Source of the DNA: Anaerolineae bacterium
GTDB taxonomy: Bacteria > Chloroflexota > Anaerolineae > B4-G1 > SLSP01
Length of the DNA stretch: 59,944 nt
Reading direction: 5' to 3'
NCBI GenBank assembly: GCA_026645815.1
Contig: JAPKMR010000021.1
Location: forward strand, 1-59,944
The position numbers and the translations under genes are program-made. Below the pieces are notes generated by a model. The model ran no database searches, was not told the origin of the DNA, and saw only the letters and a program-made list of their open reading frames with translations. Of the stretch, positions 44,276 to 52,876 are shown piece by piece; position 1 is the first letter of the stretch, and each line of letters starts with the position of its first letter.

Positions 44276-46477
44276 CTATCTACCCAATACCTGCAAGCGT
44301 TGTGCCAGACGGGTGTTCCGTTGGGCGATTTTGTCATTCCGCACGGCTATGGCAATGGCACGCACGCCCCCGACCAACACCACCAGGGAGCGAGCGCGGG
44401 TGACTCCCGTATAGAGCAAGTTGCGCTGCAACATCATGTAGTGTTGGGTGAGCAGCGGCAGCACCACTGCCGGGAACTCTGAGCCTTGGGCTTTGTGGAT
44501 GCTCACTGCGTAAGCATGCACAATGGCATCCAGTTCGCTGAATTCGTAGAGCGCCGTTGTATCATCGAAGGCGATGGTTACGGTCTGATCCTCCAGGTCA
44601 ATAGCGATGATATACCCCATATCCCCGTTGAATACCTGGCGCTCATAATCGTTATGAATCTGCATGACACGGTCGCCTGTACGCAATATGCGTGATCCAT
44701 GCGTGATCTGGGTTTTATCGGCTGCGGGAGGATTCAGTACCTCTTGTAGCCGCCGGTTGAGCGCCGATACCCCGGCGGGACCTCGATGCATGGGGCTTAA
44801 TACCTGCACGTCGCGCCTGGCATCCAGCCCGAATTTCGCCGGAATGCGCCGTGCAACGATGTCCAGAACCAGCTCGGTTGCCTGTTCTGGGTCTTCCTGG
44901 TGGAACAGGAAGAAATCACGCGCCTCTGGCGGAAAGAGGGGTAGCTCTCCGTGGTTGATGCGATGGGCATTGACAATGATGAAGCTATCATCTGCCTGGC
45001 GGAAGATGGTCTCCAAACGGGTGACGGGGATGACCGTGCTTGCAATAAGGTCTTGCAGCACATTGCCCGGTCCCACCGAGGGTAATTGATCGCCATCACC
45101 CACTAATAGCAGGTGACTGCCCGCTTCCACAGCTTGCAGTAGATGGTTGATGAGCAGAATGTCTATCATCGAGGCTTCATCCACGATGATGAGATCGGTA
45201 TCCAGCGGGTTTTCCGAGTCGCGGAGAAAGCGGTTGCCCTGTGCTGGTTTGTATTCCAGCAGGCGGTGTAGCGTCTTTGCCTCAAGTCCTGTGAGCTCGC
45301 TCAGGCGTTTAGCCGCGCGTCCCGTGGGCGCCGCCAGCAGTACGGAGCATCCCTTAGATTGGAGCAGTTGGATGATGGCACGGGTGATGGTCGTTTTTCC
45401 GGTTCCTGGTCCGCCGGTGAGAATCGCGACCTTATGCGTGAGCGCCATCCGCACTGCCCGACGTTGCGCCTCTGCTAGCTTGAAATCGTTGCGCGCGTCA
45501 AGCCCCGTAAAGGCGCGGTCCCAATCCAATGCGGTAAAAGTCTCCAACCGGTCGCGGGGGCTGCGTAAGAGCAAGCGCAGCTTCGCCGCTACGCTTGCCT
45601 CAGCCCGAAAGAAGGGCGGCAGGTAGATGGCTTCGTCTTCGGCGATTAACTCTTCCTGCTGAAGCAGGCCTTCGAGCGCCGGTTCGCACCCGGTTGTGGG
45701 GACTTCTAATATCTGCGTCGCGGCATCGAGGAGCTGCAGGCGGGTGGCAAAACAATGCCCTTCATCACTGAACGTACCGAGGACATAGCGCAGCCCTGCC
45801 TCGATGCGCTGTGGGGCATCGTGTGCGACTCCCATTTGCCGGGCGACCTTGTCCGCTGTCTTGAAGCCAATACCCCAGATATCCTTTGCAAGACGGTAGG
45901 GATTCTCCTGTACGATGGCGATGGCTTCATCGCCATACTGTTTGAAGATTTTTACCGCTAGCCCGGTGCTCACGCCGTGGCTTTGGAGGAAGAGCATGAT
46001 TTCCTTGATTTGCTTTTGCTCCTCCCAGGCAACTGCGACGCTGGCAGCGCGCTTTTCGCCGATGCCGGGGACCTCTCGCAGCCGGTTGACATTGTGCTCG
46101 ATCACGTCCAGGGTTTGCAGCCCAAAAACGTCCACGATGCGCCCGGCGTTCACCGGTCCAATGCCTCGGATCAAGCCGCTGCCCAGATACTTGCGTAGTC
46201 CTTCCAGGGTGGCGGGCAGTTGTACCACATAATCCCGTACCTGGAATTGCTTCCCATAACGTGGGTGTTCGGTCCACACACCGCGCAGCCGTAGGGATTC
46301 GCCCACATTTACTCCCGTCAACGTGCCGATAACGGTAACCTCGTAGGCTTTGCCTCTGGGGACGACTTTGGCGACAGTGTAACCATTCTCTTCATTTTGG
46401 AAAGTGACACGTTCTAGGGTCCCTTCCAGAGTTTGGAGGGGCGTGGTCGCAGCGTCGGGCATTGGCGTGGCAAACAT
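44276..46477 (-). CDS. recD2: RecD2-type DNA helicase
   Basis: 733 residues. An OB-like N-terminus (GTLERVTFQNEENGYTVAKV) and helix-hairpin-helix units (RGIGPVNAGRIVD, VPGIGEKRAASVA) precede the SF1B helicase core: Walker A TGGPGTGKTTITR (~358), VDEASMIDI, GDGDQLPSVGPGNVL, and a UvrD_C_2 end with AYAVSIHKAQGSEFP. This is the stand-alone RecD2 form without RecBC, with 5'-3' polarity and roles in DNA repair. Length fits the family. It runs toward the TPR gene. Confidence 0.95.
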   Translation of the reverse strand: MFATPMPDAATTPLQTLEGTLERVTFQNEENGYTVAKVVPRGKAYEVTVIGTLTGVNVGESLRLRGVWTEHPRYGKQFQVRDYVVQLPATLEGLRKYLGSGLIRGIGPVNAGRIVDVFGLQTLDVIEHNVNRLREVPGIGEKRAASVAVAWEEQKQIKEIMLFLQSHGVSTGLAVKIFKQYGDEAIAIVQENPYRLAKDIWGIGFKTADKVARQMGVAHDAPQRIEAGLRYVLGTFSDEGHCFATRLQLLDAATQILEVPTTGCEPALEGLLQQEELIAEDEAIYLPPFFRAEASVAAKLRLLLRSPRDRLETFTALDWDRAFTGLDARNDFKLAEAQRRAVRMALTHKVAILTGGPGTGKTTITRAIIQLLQSKGCSVLLAAPTGRAAKRLSELTGLEAKTLHRLLEYKPAQGNRFLRDSENPLDTDLIIVDEASMIDILLINHLLQAVEAGSHLLLVGDGDQLPSVGPGNVLQDLIASTVIPVTRLETIFRQADDSFIIVNAHRINHGELPLFPPEARDFFLFHQEDPEQATELVLDIVARRIPAKFGLDARRDVQVLSPMHRGPAGVSALNRRLQEVLNPPAADKTQITHGSRILRTGDRVMQIHNDYERQVFNGDMGYIIAIDLEDQTVTIAFDDTTALYEFSELDAIVHAYAVSIHKAQGSEFPAVVLPLLTQHYMMLQRNLLYTGVTRARSLVVLVGGVRAIAIAVRNDKIAQRNTRLAQRLQVLGR

Positions 46478-46513
46478 AATCCTATTCTACTATGAGATCG
46501 ACTTTCAACAACT

Positions 46514-46675
46514 GGGCGCGTTTCAACTTTGGGGCAAAAGCAAGACGACTGTCGTGCAAATGCCTTTCTTTGATTGTTTTTTGGCGGCGGGGCTTTGCCC
46601 CGCCGCCAAAAAACAATTTTCTCCCGCGCCCTGTAGGGGCGCCTGAGATTTTCACCCCCGTTTTGAAACGCACCC
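46514..46675. repeat. MITE, family A, intact copy
   Basis: 162 bp starting GGGCGCGTTTCAA and ending TTGAAACGCACCC, flanked by a perfect 8-bp direct repeat CAACAACT (46506-46513 and 46676-46683). The centre is a 20-bp hairpin (GGCGGCGGGGC, TTT, GCCCCGCCGCC). No coding capacity. The left end resembles the end of the ISKra4-like element at 59753. Confidence 0.85.
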
Positions 46676-46714
46676 CAACAACTTGGGCTTCTCCCTAAAA
46701 TGCGCTCCCTGCGT

Positions 46715-46720
46715 TATAAT
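46715..46720 (+). promoter_or_regulatory. candidate -10 box for saccharopine dehydrogenase-like gene
   Basis: TATAAT 53 bases before the start at 46773, soon after the MITE. No convincing -35 is present. Confidence 0.3.
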
Positions 46721-46772
46721 TGAGGTGTGACGGCACAAGGTTTCGTGTGGTATTTGTAGAAGGAGGGGACTT

Positions 46773-47930
46773 ATGAACATTACAGTCTTGGGCGCGGGTC
46801 GAGTAGGACAGGCGATGGTCAAAGACTTGGCGCAAGAAGCAGGGCTTACCATCACCGTCGCCGATATCAATCCGGAAGCCTTGACGCCATTGGCGGACCT
46901 CTCACAGGTGCGAACGTGCCAGGCTGACCTGCGCGCTCCGGAGCGGATAACCGCGCTGGTTGCCGATGCGGACCTGGTCATCTGTGCGGTGCCGGGCTTC
47001 ATGGGTTTCGAGACGCTGCAAACCGTCATCTCTGCCGGGAAGCATGTGGTGGATATTTCCTTCTTTGAGGAGGACCCCTTTCTGTTGGATAGGTTGGCGC
47101 GTGAGCATGATGTCACCGCAGTTGTGGATTGCGGCGTTGCACCGGGCTTGTGCAACATCCTTGCCGGGCATGTGGCGGACCTGCTCGAGCGTCTGGAGCG
47201 TTATGTCTGCTATGTGGGTGGGCTTCCACGTGTGCGTCAATGGCCCTACGAGTATAAGGCGGTTTTTTCGCCGATTGATGTGCTCGAGGAATATACCCGC
47301 CCGGCGCGTTTCGTTGAATATGGACGCGAGGTGGTGCGTCCGGCGCTTTCTGATCCGGAACTGTTGGATTTTCCGGGCATTGGGACGTTGGAAGCTTTCA
47401 ACACCGATGGCTTGCGCACTCTGCAACACACACTCGCCGCGCCCTTTATGAAAGAGAAAACCTTGCGCTATCCAGGTCACATTGAGTTGATGCGCGTGTT
47501 CCGCGAGACGGGACTGTTTGACAAGACCTCAGTGAGGGTGGAGGGAGTATCCGTGCGCCCGATTGCGCTCACATCCAGGTTACTTTTCGATCATTGGCAG
47601 CTTCAGGAAGGGGAGCAGGATTTCACCGTCATGCAGGTGATCGTCGAAGGCGAACAAAAGGGACAGCAATTCCGTTATACTTATGATCTATTGGATTATT
47701 ATGATGTAGTGACCGGAACGACCTCGATGGCGCGCACGACGGGCTACACCGCCACTATCATTGCCCGGCAGGTGTTGCGGGGGCAATTTGCGCGGCGAGG
47801 CATCTGTCCGCCGGAGATCATTGGTCGAGATGCCGCTTGTTATGCCGATTTGCTGGCGGAATATGCTCGACGGAACATTGCGGTCCGCGAGACCGTGATG
47901 GAACTTGGGGTCTCCGATTCCTACGTTTGA
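46773..47930 (+). CDS. saccharopine dehydrogenase-like oxidoreductase
   Basis: 385 residues. An N-terminal Rossmann fold (ITVLGAGRVGQAMVKDL) is followed by the saccharopine dehydrogenase C-terminal domain (DCGVAPGLCNILAGH, GGLPRVRQWPYEYKA, FNTDGLRTLQHTL). Members act on amino acids such as lysine or saccharopine with NAD(P). Substrate cannot be fixed from sequence. ATG follows AGGAGGGG. It sits next to the ABC exporter genes but 27 bp away, and a shared role is not obvious. Confidence 0.82.
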   Translation: MNITVLGAGRVGQAMVKDLAQEAGLTITVADINPEALTPLADLSQVRTCQADLRAPERITALVADADLVICAVPGFMGFETLQTVISAGKHVVDISFFEEDPFLLDRLAREHDVTAVVDCGVAPGLCNILAGHVADLLERLERYVCYVGGLPRVRQWPYEYKAVFSPIDVLEEYTRPARFVEYGREVVRPALSDPELLDFPGIGTLEAFNTDGLRTLQHTLAAPFMKEKTLRYPGHIELMRVFRETGLFDKTSVRVEGVSVRPIALTSRLLFDHWQLQEGEQDFTVMQVIVEGEQKGQQFRYTYDLLDYYDVVTGTTSMARTTGYTATIIARQVLRGQFARRGICPPEIIGRDAACYADLLAEYARRNIAVRETVMELGVSDSYV

Positions 47931-47957
47931 TTATCTGGCTTCAACAGGGGGCACGAA

Positions 47958-48755
47958 GTGGATACTGTTCTCGCTATCGAAACGGCAAGCCTTACCCGAC
48001 GCTACAATGGCTTGGTCGCTGTCAACCAATTGAATCTCACCGTACCGCGCGGCATCATCTTTGGTTTCCTTGGCCCAAATGGCGCGGGCAAATCTACGAC
48101 AATCCGTATGTTGACCGGTTTGCTCCCTCCAACTGAGGGCACTGCGCGGGTGGGTGGTTATGATATCTGCACGCAATCCATGGAGGTCAAGCGCCGTATC
48201 GGTGTGGCGCCGGAAGAGCTGGGTCTTTATGAGCGCTTGACTGTCGTGGAGCAGCTCGAGCTTGTTGGGCGGCTCTATGGTTTATCGTCGGCTGAACTCG
48301 CCCGGCGCATCCCCTCCTTACTTGAGTTGATGGGGTTGGCCGATAGCGCCGATAAGCTAATCCTCGATTATTCGCAGGGTATGCGCAAGAAAGCGGCATT
48401 GGCGTGTGCGTTGATTCACACGCCGGAAATCCTCTTTTTGGATGAGCCCTTCCAGAGTATTGATCCTATCGCGACCAAAGCGCTCAAAGAGGTGCTCCGC
48501 GATATGGTGCAGCGGCGTGGCACAACGATCTTCTTTTCCACCCATGTGATGGAACTGGCGGAACGTTTCTGTGAGGAGGTGGGGATTATCCATAAGGGAC
48601 AACTGCTCACTGTGGGCGGCGTCGCCGACTTACGCGCGCGCGCGGGCCTGTCCGAGTCTGCCTCACTGGAGGATGTCTTTGTCCGCACTGTCGGCGGCGA
48701 GGCGGAGGATAACGCCTTGCTCGATTGGCTTACGGGGACGGAGGAAACCCTCTAG
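47958..48755 (+). CDS. ABC transporter ATP-binding protein
   Basis: 265 residues from GTG 47958 behind GGGGGC. All ABC motifs are present: Walker A GPNGAGKSTT, a signature variant LDYSQGMRKK, Walker B ILFLDEPF and the switch His in FFSTHVMELAE. This is the ABC-2/DrrA-type ATPase class. It overlaps nothing and is 2 bp from the membrane gene that follows, so the two form an exporter. Confidence 0.93.
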   Translation: MDTVLAIETASLTRRYNGLVAVNQLNLTVPRGIIFGFLGPNGAGKSTTIRMLTGLLPPTEGTARVGGYDICTQSMEVKRRIGVAPEELGLYERLTVVEQLELVGRLYGLSSAELARRIPSLLELMGLADSADKLILDYSQGMRKKAALACALIHTPEILFLDEPFQSIDPIATKALKEVLRDMVQRRGTTIFFSTHVMELAERFCEEVGIIHKGQLLTVGGVADLRARAGLSESASLEDVFVRTVGGEAEDNALLDWLTGTEETL

Positions 48756-48757
48756 TA

Positions 48758-50446
48758 ATGGGTATTTTAGCCGAGATCAAGATACTCTTTTGGTTGCAAT
48801 GGCGGCTTACCCGCGCCATGTTCCGCAGCCGGCGCTTTGCGGATCGCGCGCAGCTGTTGCGCCTGGTGCTGACCCTGGTGCAGCTGGTCTTTACCTTACC
48901 CTTCTTTATCGCCATGGGTATTGGCGTCGCAGTAGGGCTGGCGGTAATCTCGCCCGGCGCGGCGTTGGAGATGGCGATGGTGGGAAACACCCTCTTGTTA
49001 TTCCTGTGGCTGTTGTTGCCGGCTTCACAGAGCTCCCAGATCGTAGAGCGTTTTGAGATGTCGCGCCTGTTTATCTATCCGGTGAGCTTTCGCGGGCTTA
49101 TTGCTGGCAGCACGCTCATGTCGCTCCTGAGCATGACTGGATTGTGGACGGTACCCTTGCTTCTGGGGGAGGTTGTTGGACTGGCGTGGCATGCTCCGCT
49201 GGCATTGCCATTGATTCTGCTCGGGGCATTGCCGCTTTTTGCATTGCTCACGCTGAGTGGTCGCATCATGGAGGACCTGTTCGACCTGGTTTCTGGTGAC
49301 CGGCGGTTGCGCGCTATCGCCATGACTTTGCTGACCCTGCCCTTTATCGCGTTATGGTTAGGGCAATATGCCGTGCAGTTCTACGTGAATCGCATGGAGT
49401 CGCCGCCCGATTTTTTGGTGCCGTTGATCACGTCTCTGGAGGGTGTGTCTGACTTTAGCGCTGTTGTGGAGATTTTGCGCCCTTCGCGTTGGTTGCTCTG
49501 GCTACCGCCTGGTTGGGCGACCGCCGGCATGGGTATGGTCGTGAAAGGGGATTGGGCCGGTATGCTCTTCTTTTTGCCACTCTCGCTTTTAGCGGTAGGT
49601 GGCTTGCTCTGGTTGCACGCGGGCGTTACCCGTCGCTTGATGGATGGCGCGGCGTTGACTCTAGGTGCTGAGCGCGTGCGTAGCCGGCGGCTTGGCATTA
49701 CGTTGCCTGGTCCCGATGCCTTTTGGGCGCTCTTCCACAAGGACTGGGTTCATCTGACCCGTAACCCCATTCCCCGTCGCCTGTTCTTCTCTTCCTTAGT
49801 TATGACTGTGGCGATGAGTTTCTCTTCCTTCACGATGTCCGAATCGGAGATGCCTCCTGATGCACAGTCCATTTTTGCCCTCGGCACATGGGGTTTTTTG
49901 ATTGTACTCCTGAATCTTATGGCGAATTCAGGGCTACTGGGCAATTACTTTGGCGTGATTGACCGCGAGGGCTTTAGTACCCTGATGCTTTCCGGAATTG
50001 ACCGCCGGCATATTCTGCTCTCCGCAGCGTCAGTAACCTCTGTCTTTGCTTTGTTGCAAGCGGCGGTGGTCACCTTGGTGATTGCCATTGTTAACAGGCA
50101 GTGGAGTCTCTTCTTTCTGGGTGCGATGACAGCACTGGTTTTGCAGTTGAGCAGTATTCCCGCTTACCTTCTGGCTTCTATTATCGGTCCCTACCGAATG
50201 CAGTTGAAGTTCAATAACCAACGGCAGCGCGGAAATATGTGGTCAATGCTAGCGTGGGTGGTTTCTATACCACCCGTGATTGTGTTGATTGCTCTACCCT
50301 ACGCTCTTTGGCGTCCGGCATTGTGGTTTACGCTTCCCCTGGCGTTGCTTTACGGTGTTGGGCTGAATGCGCTTACTCTCAAACCCCTTGCAAGACTACT
50401 ACAAAAGCGCGAGGATGGCATTCTAGAAGCTATCACGCGAGAGTAG
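48758..50446 (+). CDS. ABC-2-type exporter membrane protein
   Basis: 562 residues from ATG 48758, the first good start after the ATPase stop (earlier in-frame ATG at 48725 is inside the ATPase gene). Some ten or more membrane spans in two clusters, with a soluble stretch around RRLMDGAALTLGAERVRSRRLG in the middle. No clear ABC motif, so it is the permease partner of the gene before it. Cargo is unknown. Confidence 0.83.
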   Translation: MGILAEIKILFWLQWRLTRAMFRSRRFADRAQLLRLVLTLVQLVFTLPFFIAMGIGVAVGLAVISPGAALEMAMVGNTLLLFLWLLLPASQSSQIVERFEMSRLFIYPVSFRGLIAGSTLMSLLSMTGLWTVPLLLGEVVGLAWHAPLALPLILLGALPLFALLTLSGRIMEDLFDLVSGDRRLRAIAMTLLTLPFIALWLGQYAVQFYVNRMESPPDFLVPLITSLEGVSDFSAVVEILRPSRWLLWLPPGWATAGMGMVVKGDWAGMLFFLPLSLLAVGGLLWLHAGVTRRLMDGAALTLGAERVRSRRLGITLPGPDAFWALFHKDWVHLTRNPIPRRLFFSSLVMTVAMSFSSFTMSESEMPPDAQSIFALGTWGFLIVLLNLMANSGLLGNYFGVIDREGFSTLMLSGIDRRHILLSAASVTSVFALLQAAVVTLVIAIVNRQWSLFFLGAMTALVLQLSSIPAYLLASIIGPYRMQLKFNNQRQRGNMWSMLAWVVSIPPVIVLIALPYALWRPALWFTLPLALLYGVGLNALTLKPLARLLQKREDGILEAITRE

Positions 50447-50474
50447 TGTTCGCGCATTGCGTCATCGTGGGCGC

Positions 50475-51521
50475 TCACCTGCCCTGCGCCCGCAGCTGTC
50501 CGCAGCCTGCCGCGATAGCGCTGCCGCGTCGTTGCCGCATCGTGTGCGGGATTTTTGCTGCATCGAGCACGGCGGTGAAATCTGCCACGGCTTCCGGCGT
50601 CGCGGGGTGCTCCGGGTATGCGGGTGTCGGATTCAACAGGATGAGATTGATGTGCGCGGGAAGTTCTGCCACCTGCGCTACCAGCGCTTCGGCTTGAGCC
50701 GGGCTGTCATTGACGCCCGCAATCAGCGCCCATTCCAGCATCACCCGGCGACCGGTTCGCGCGGCATAGGCGCGCGCCGCTTCAAATAGTGTTCCAAGGG
50801 GATATCGTTGGTTGATGGGCATCAGCCGCTCCCGTAATTCATCCGTGGCGGCGTGGAGTGAAATCGCCAGATTTATACCTAACCCTTCTTCCGCAAAGCG
50901 CCTGATGCCGGGCACAATTCCGGCGGTGCTCACCGTGATGCGTCGTGGGGGAAATCCCAATCCCTGAGGATCGAGCAGTTGGCGCAGTGCGGCGACCGTG
51001 TTCTCATAGTTGAGGAAAGGCTCGCCCATCCCCATAAGCACCAGATTGCTGAGACTTTCCCCCTGTGCCGCGAGTTCTCGCTGGAAGTGCAGCACCTGTG
51101 CCACGATTTCTCCCGGCGTCAGCTGCCGTACGAAGCCCATTCCGCCCGTGGCGCAGAAGACGCAACCACAGGCGCAGCCTACCTGTGTGGAGATGCATGC
51201 GCTGCGTCGCTGCCGGTAACGCAATAGCACCACCTCGACGCGTTGCCCATCGGCAAGCTCGAGTAAATCCTTGCGAGTGGCGCTATCGGGCGCCTCGAGG
51301 CGGTCACTCACATGGGGAATGTGCCACCGCAGTTCTGCCGCCAATCGCACGCGAAGCGCCTCGGGCAATGGCAGTGCCTCAAATCCGGTAACCCACTGGC
51401 GGTAGAGCGCATGCCAGAGCTCTAGCGTCAGCGTGCGTGGGGCACCCCAGCTCGCCAGCAACGCTCCCAGAGCCTCACGGCTCAGGTCATAGAGATCAGG
51501 TTTTTGTGTATCGGTTAGCAT
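50475..51521 (-). CDS. rlmN: 23S rRNA/tRNA adenine-C2 methyltransferase RlmN
   Basis: 348 residues. Radical SAM Cys116, Cys120 and Cys123 in CACGCVFC, within STQVGCACG. GMGEPFLNYEN, TVSTAGIVPGI and ISLHAATDELRERLMP are RlmN/Cfr motifs. The methyl-carrying Cys near the C-terminus lies in GSAIAAGCGQL, so RlmN is favoured. It makes m2A at 23S rRNA A2503 and in some tRNAs. The gene converges with the ABC permease and may be leaderless (see the promoter). Confidence 0.93.
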   Translation of the reverse strand: MLTDTQKPDLYDLSREALGALLASWGAPRTLTLELWHALYRQWVTGFEALPLPEALRVRLAAELRWHIPHVSDRLEAPDSATRKDLLELADGQRVEVVLLRYRQRRSACISTQVGCACGCVFCATGGMGFVRQLTPGEIVAQVLHFQRELAAQGESLSNLVLMGMGEPFLNYENTVAALRQLLDPQGLGFPPRRITVSTAGIVPGIRRFAEEGLGINLAISLHAATDELRERLMPINQRYPLGTLFEAARAYAARTGRRVMLEWALIAGVNDSPAQAEALVAQVAELPAHINLILLNPTPAYPEHPATPEAVADFTAVLDAAKIPHTMRQRRGSAIAAGCGQLRAQGR

Positions 51522-51530
51522 ATGACTGTG

Positions 51531-51540
51531 ATTATACCAG
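51531..51540 (-). promoter_or_regulatory. extended -10 promoter of rlmN, possibly leaderless
   Basis: Minus-strand TGGTATAAT ends 10 bases before the rlmN ATG (51521). A start 6-7 bases downstream of TATAAT would fall about 3 bases before the ATG, giving almost no leader. No Shine-Dalgarno site is present and the -35 is weak. Confidence 0.45.
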
Positions 51541-51584
51541 TATTCAGCCGGTGCTGGATTCTTTCCCCTCTCAGACGATGCACT

Positions 51585-51620
51585 GGGTGCGTTTCATGCG
51601 GGGACAAAAGTAAGCCGATT
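51585..51620. repeat. MITE family A left-end remnant
   Basis: GGGTGCGTTTCATGCGGGG and the following AAAAGTAAG match the left end of the family A elements. No right end or target duplication is visible, so this is a fragment. Confidence 0.5.
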
Positions 51621-51797
51621 ACGACAGGAATATCCCCATCGAAAAATTCACCCTCAAAGTGATTGCATTAAGACAAAAAGTGATGTAAACTAAATCCGTG
51701 AATCTTCTTCTTCTTCGCACCATCGTTCGCCCCGTCCTATAACCTGTGTCCTGAGTTTTTGCCTTTGGCACGCTAAACGGGTTTCTGGGGGAATCTT

Positions 51798-52790
51798 GTG
51801 ACGCATCTCAATTTACGAATACCTGTGTCGCTATTGGCTTTCATTATCTTCTTTATTTCACCTTTGCCGGGATGCAAAGCCTCGAAGATGGATTTTGTAA
51901 TTCTCAATGCCGATAAAGCCCTCGATGCCTCAACGGGCAAATTCTGTCTTGACTTTCGTCTGATCACCGGTGAAGGCGTTTTGGTGCGCGATGTCACCGA
52001 CTTCAAGTATCAAGAGGATGGTAAAGATATCAGCAAATACGAGGCTGATGTTGAACAAGCTCATCTCTTTGAACCATATGTTTATACTCTGTTATTGCTC
52101 GATGTAAGCGGTGGTATTGTAGGTTCTGGGAATCTTGAAAGCTTAAAGGATGTTGCCCGGGAGTTCATCGAATCTGCTTCAACGAACAATGCGGATTGGG
52201 AGAAATCTCGGACCGCGATTTATGCCTTTGATGGGTCTCGTGATGTACGTTCGATTGCGCCTTTTACCAATTCTGTGACTACATTGAATACTGCCATCGC
52301 GAGCATGGACAGCACCTGTATGAAGGATTGCGCTTCAAATCTCTATGGAGCGCTCATGAAGGGCCTGCTTGCTTTGGAGGAACGAGCGGACAAAGAAGCC
52401 TACGAAGCACGCCTGATCGTTATTTCTGATTTCCGGCACAACACCGGGGTTGATGGTACAGATTATCCTTCTTGGGCGGTGGTGACTGCACAGATCAAAG
52501 CGAGCCATCATGCGATTTATGCTCTGGGTATTGGGCCTGAACTCGATCAGGATATAATGAGGGCGGTAGGACGCGATGGCGCGATCGAGATAGGCGCTTC
52601 CTCTCGCAACCGGGCAACAGCCTTCGAACGGTGGCATAGAGGTAATCAGCGCTATCGGGTGTGCTATTGTAGCCCGGCGCGTGTTGGAAACCATAGTTTC
52701 ACTATCGTGGCGAAAAAAGACGAGTATGCTGCGTCATATTCACACACTTTTGACGCCAATGGGAATTTCGTGAATTGCAAGCTCCCTTGA
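51798..52790 (+). CDS. secreted vWA-like lipoprotein
   Basis: 330 residues from GTG 51798, 5 bases after GGGGGA. A signal peptide ends in LPGCKAS, a near-lipobox whose Cys suggests lipid anchoring. The vWA-like core has LLLLDVSGG in the MIDAS position (DxSxG rather than DxSxS), then ARLIVISDFRHNTG and IYALGIGPELDQDIM. Metal binding may be altered. It is followed by an M28 peptidase gene but 86 bp away. Function is unknown. Confidence 0.65.
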   Translation: MTHLNLRIPVSLLAFIIFFISPLPGCKASKMDFVILNADKALDASTGKFCLDFRLITGEGVLVRDVTDFKYQEDGKDISKYEADVEQAHLFEPYVYTLLLLDVSGGIVGSGNLESLKDVAREFIESASTNNADWEKSRTAIYAFDGSRDVRSIAPFTNSVTTLNTAIASMDSTCMKDCASNLYGALMKGLLALEERADKEAYEARLIVISDFRHNTGVDGTDYPSWAVVTAQIKASHHAIYALGIGPELDQDIMRAVGRDGAIEIGASSRNRATAFERWHRGNQRYRVCYCSPARVGNHSFTIVAKKDEYAASYSHTFDANGNFVNCKLP

Positions 52791-52876
52791 GGTGCGCGGC
52801 GTGTGTCTGAATTCGGGAATTCTGCAAATAGCCCAGCACAGACCCCTTGAAAGGCTTTTTCTTTAGGAGGATATTT

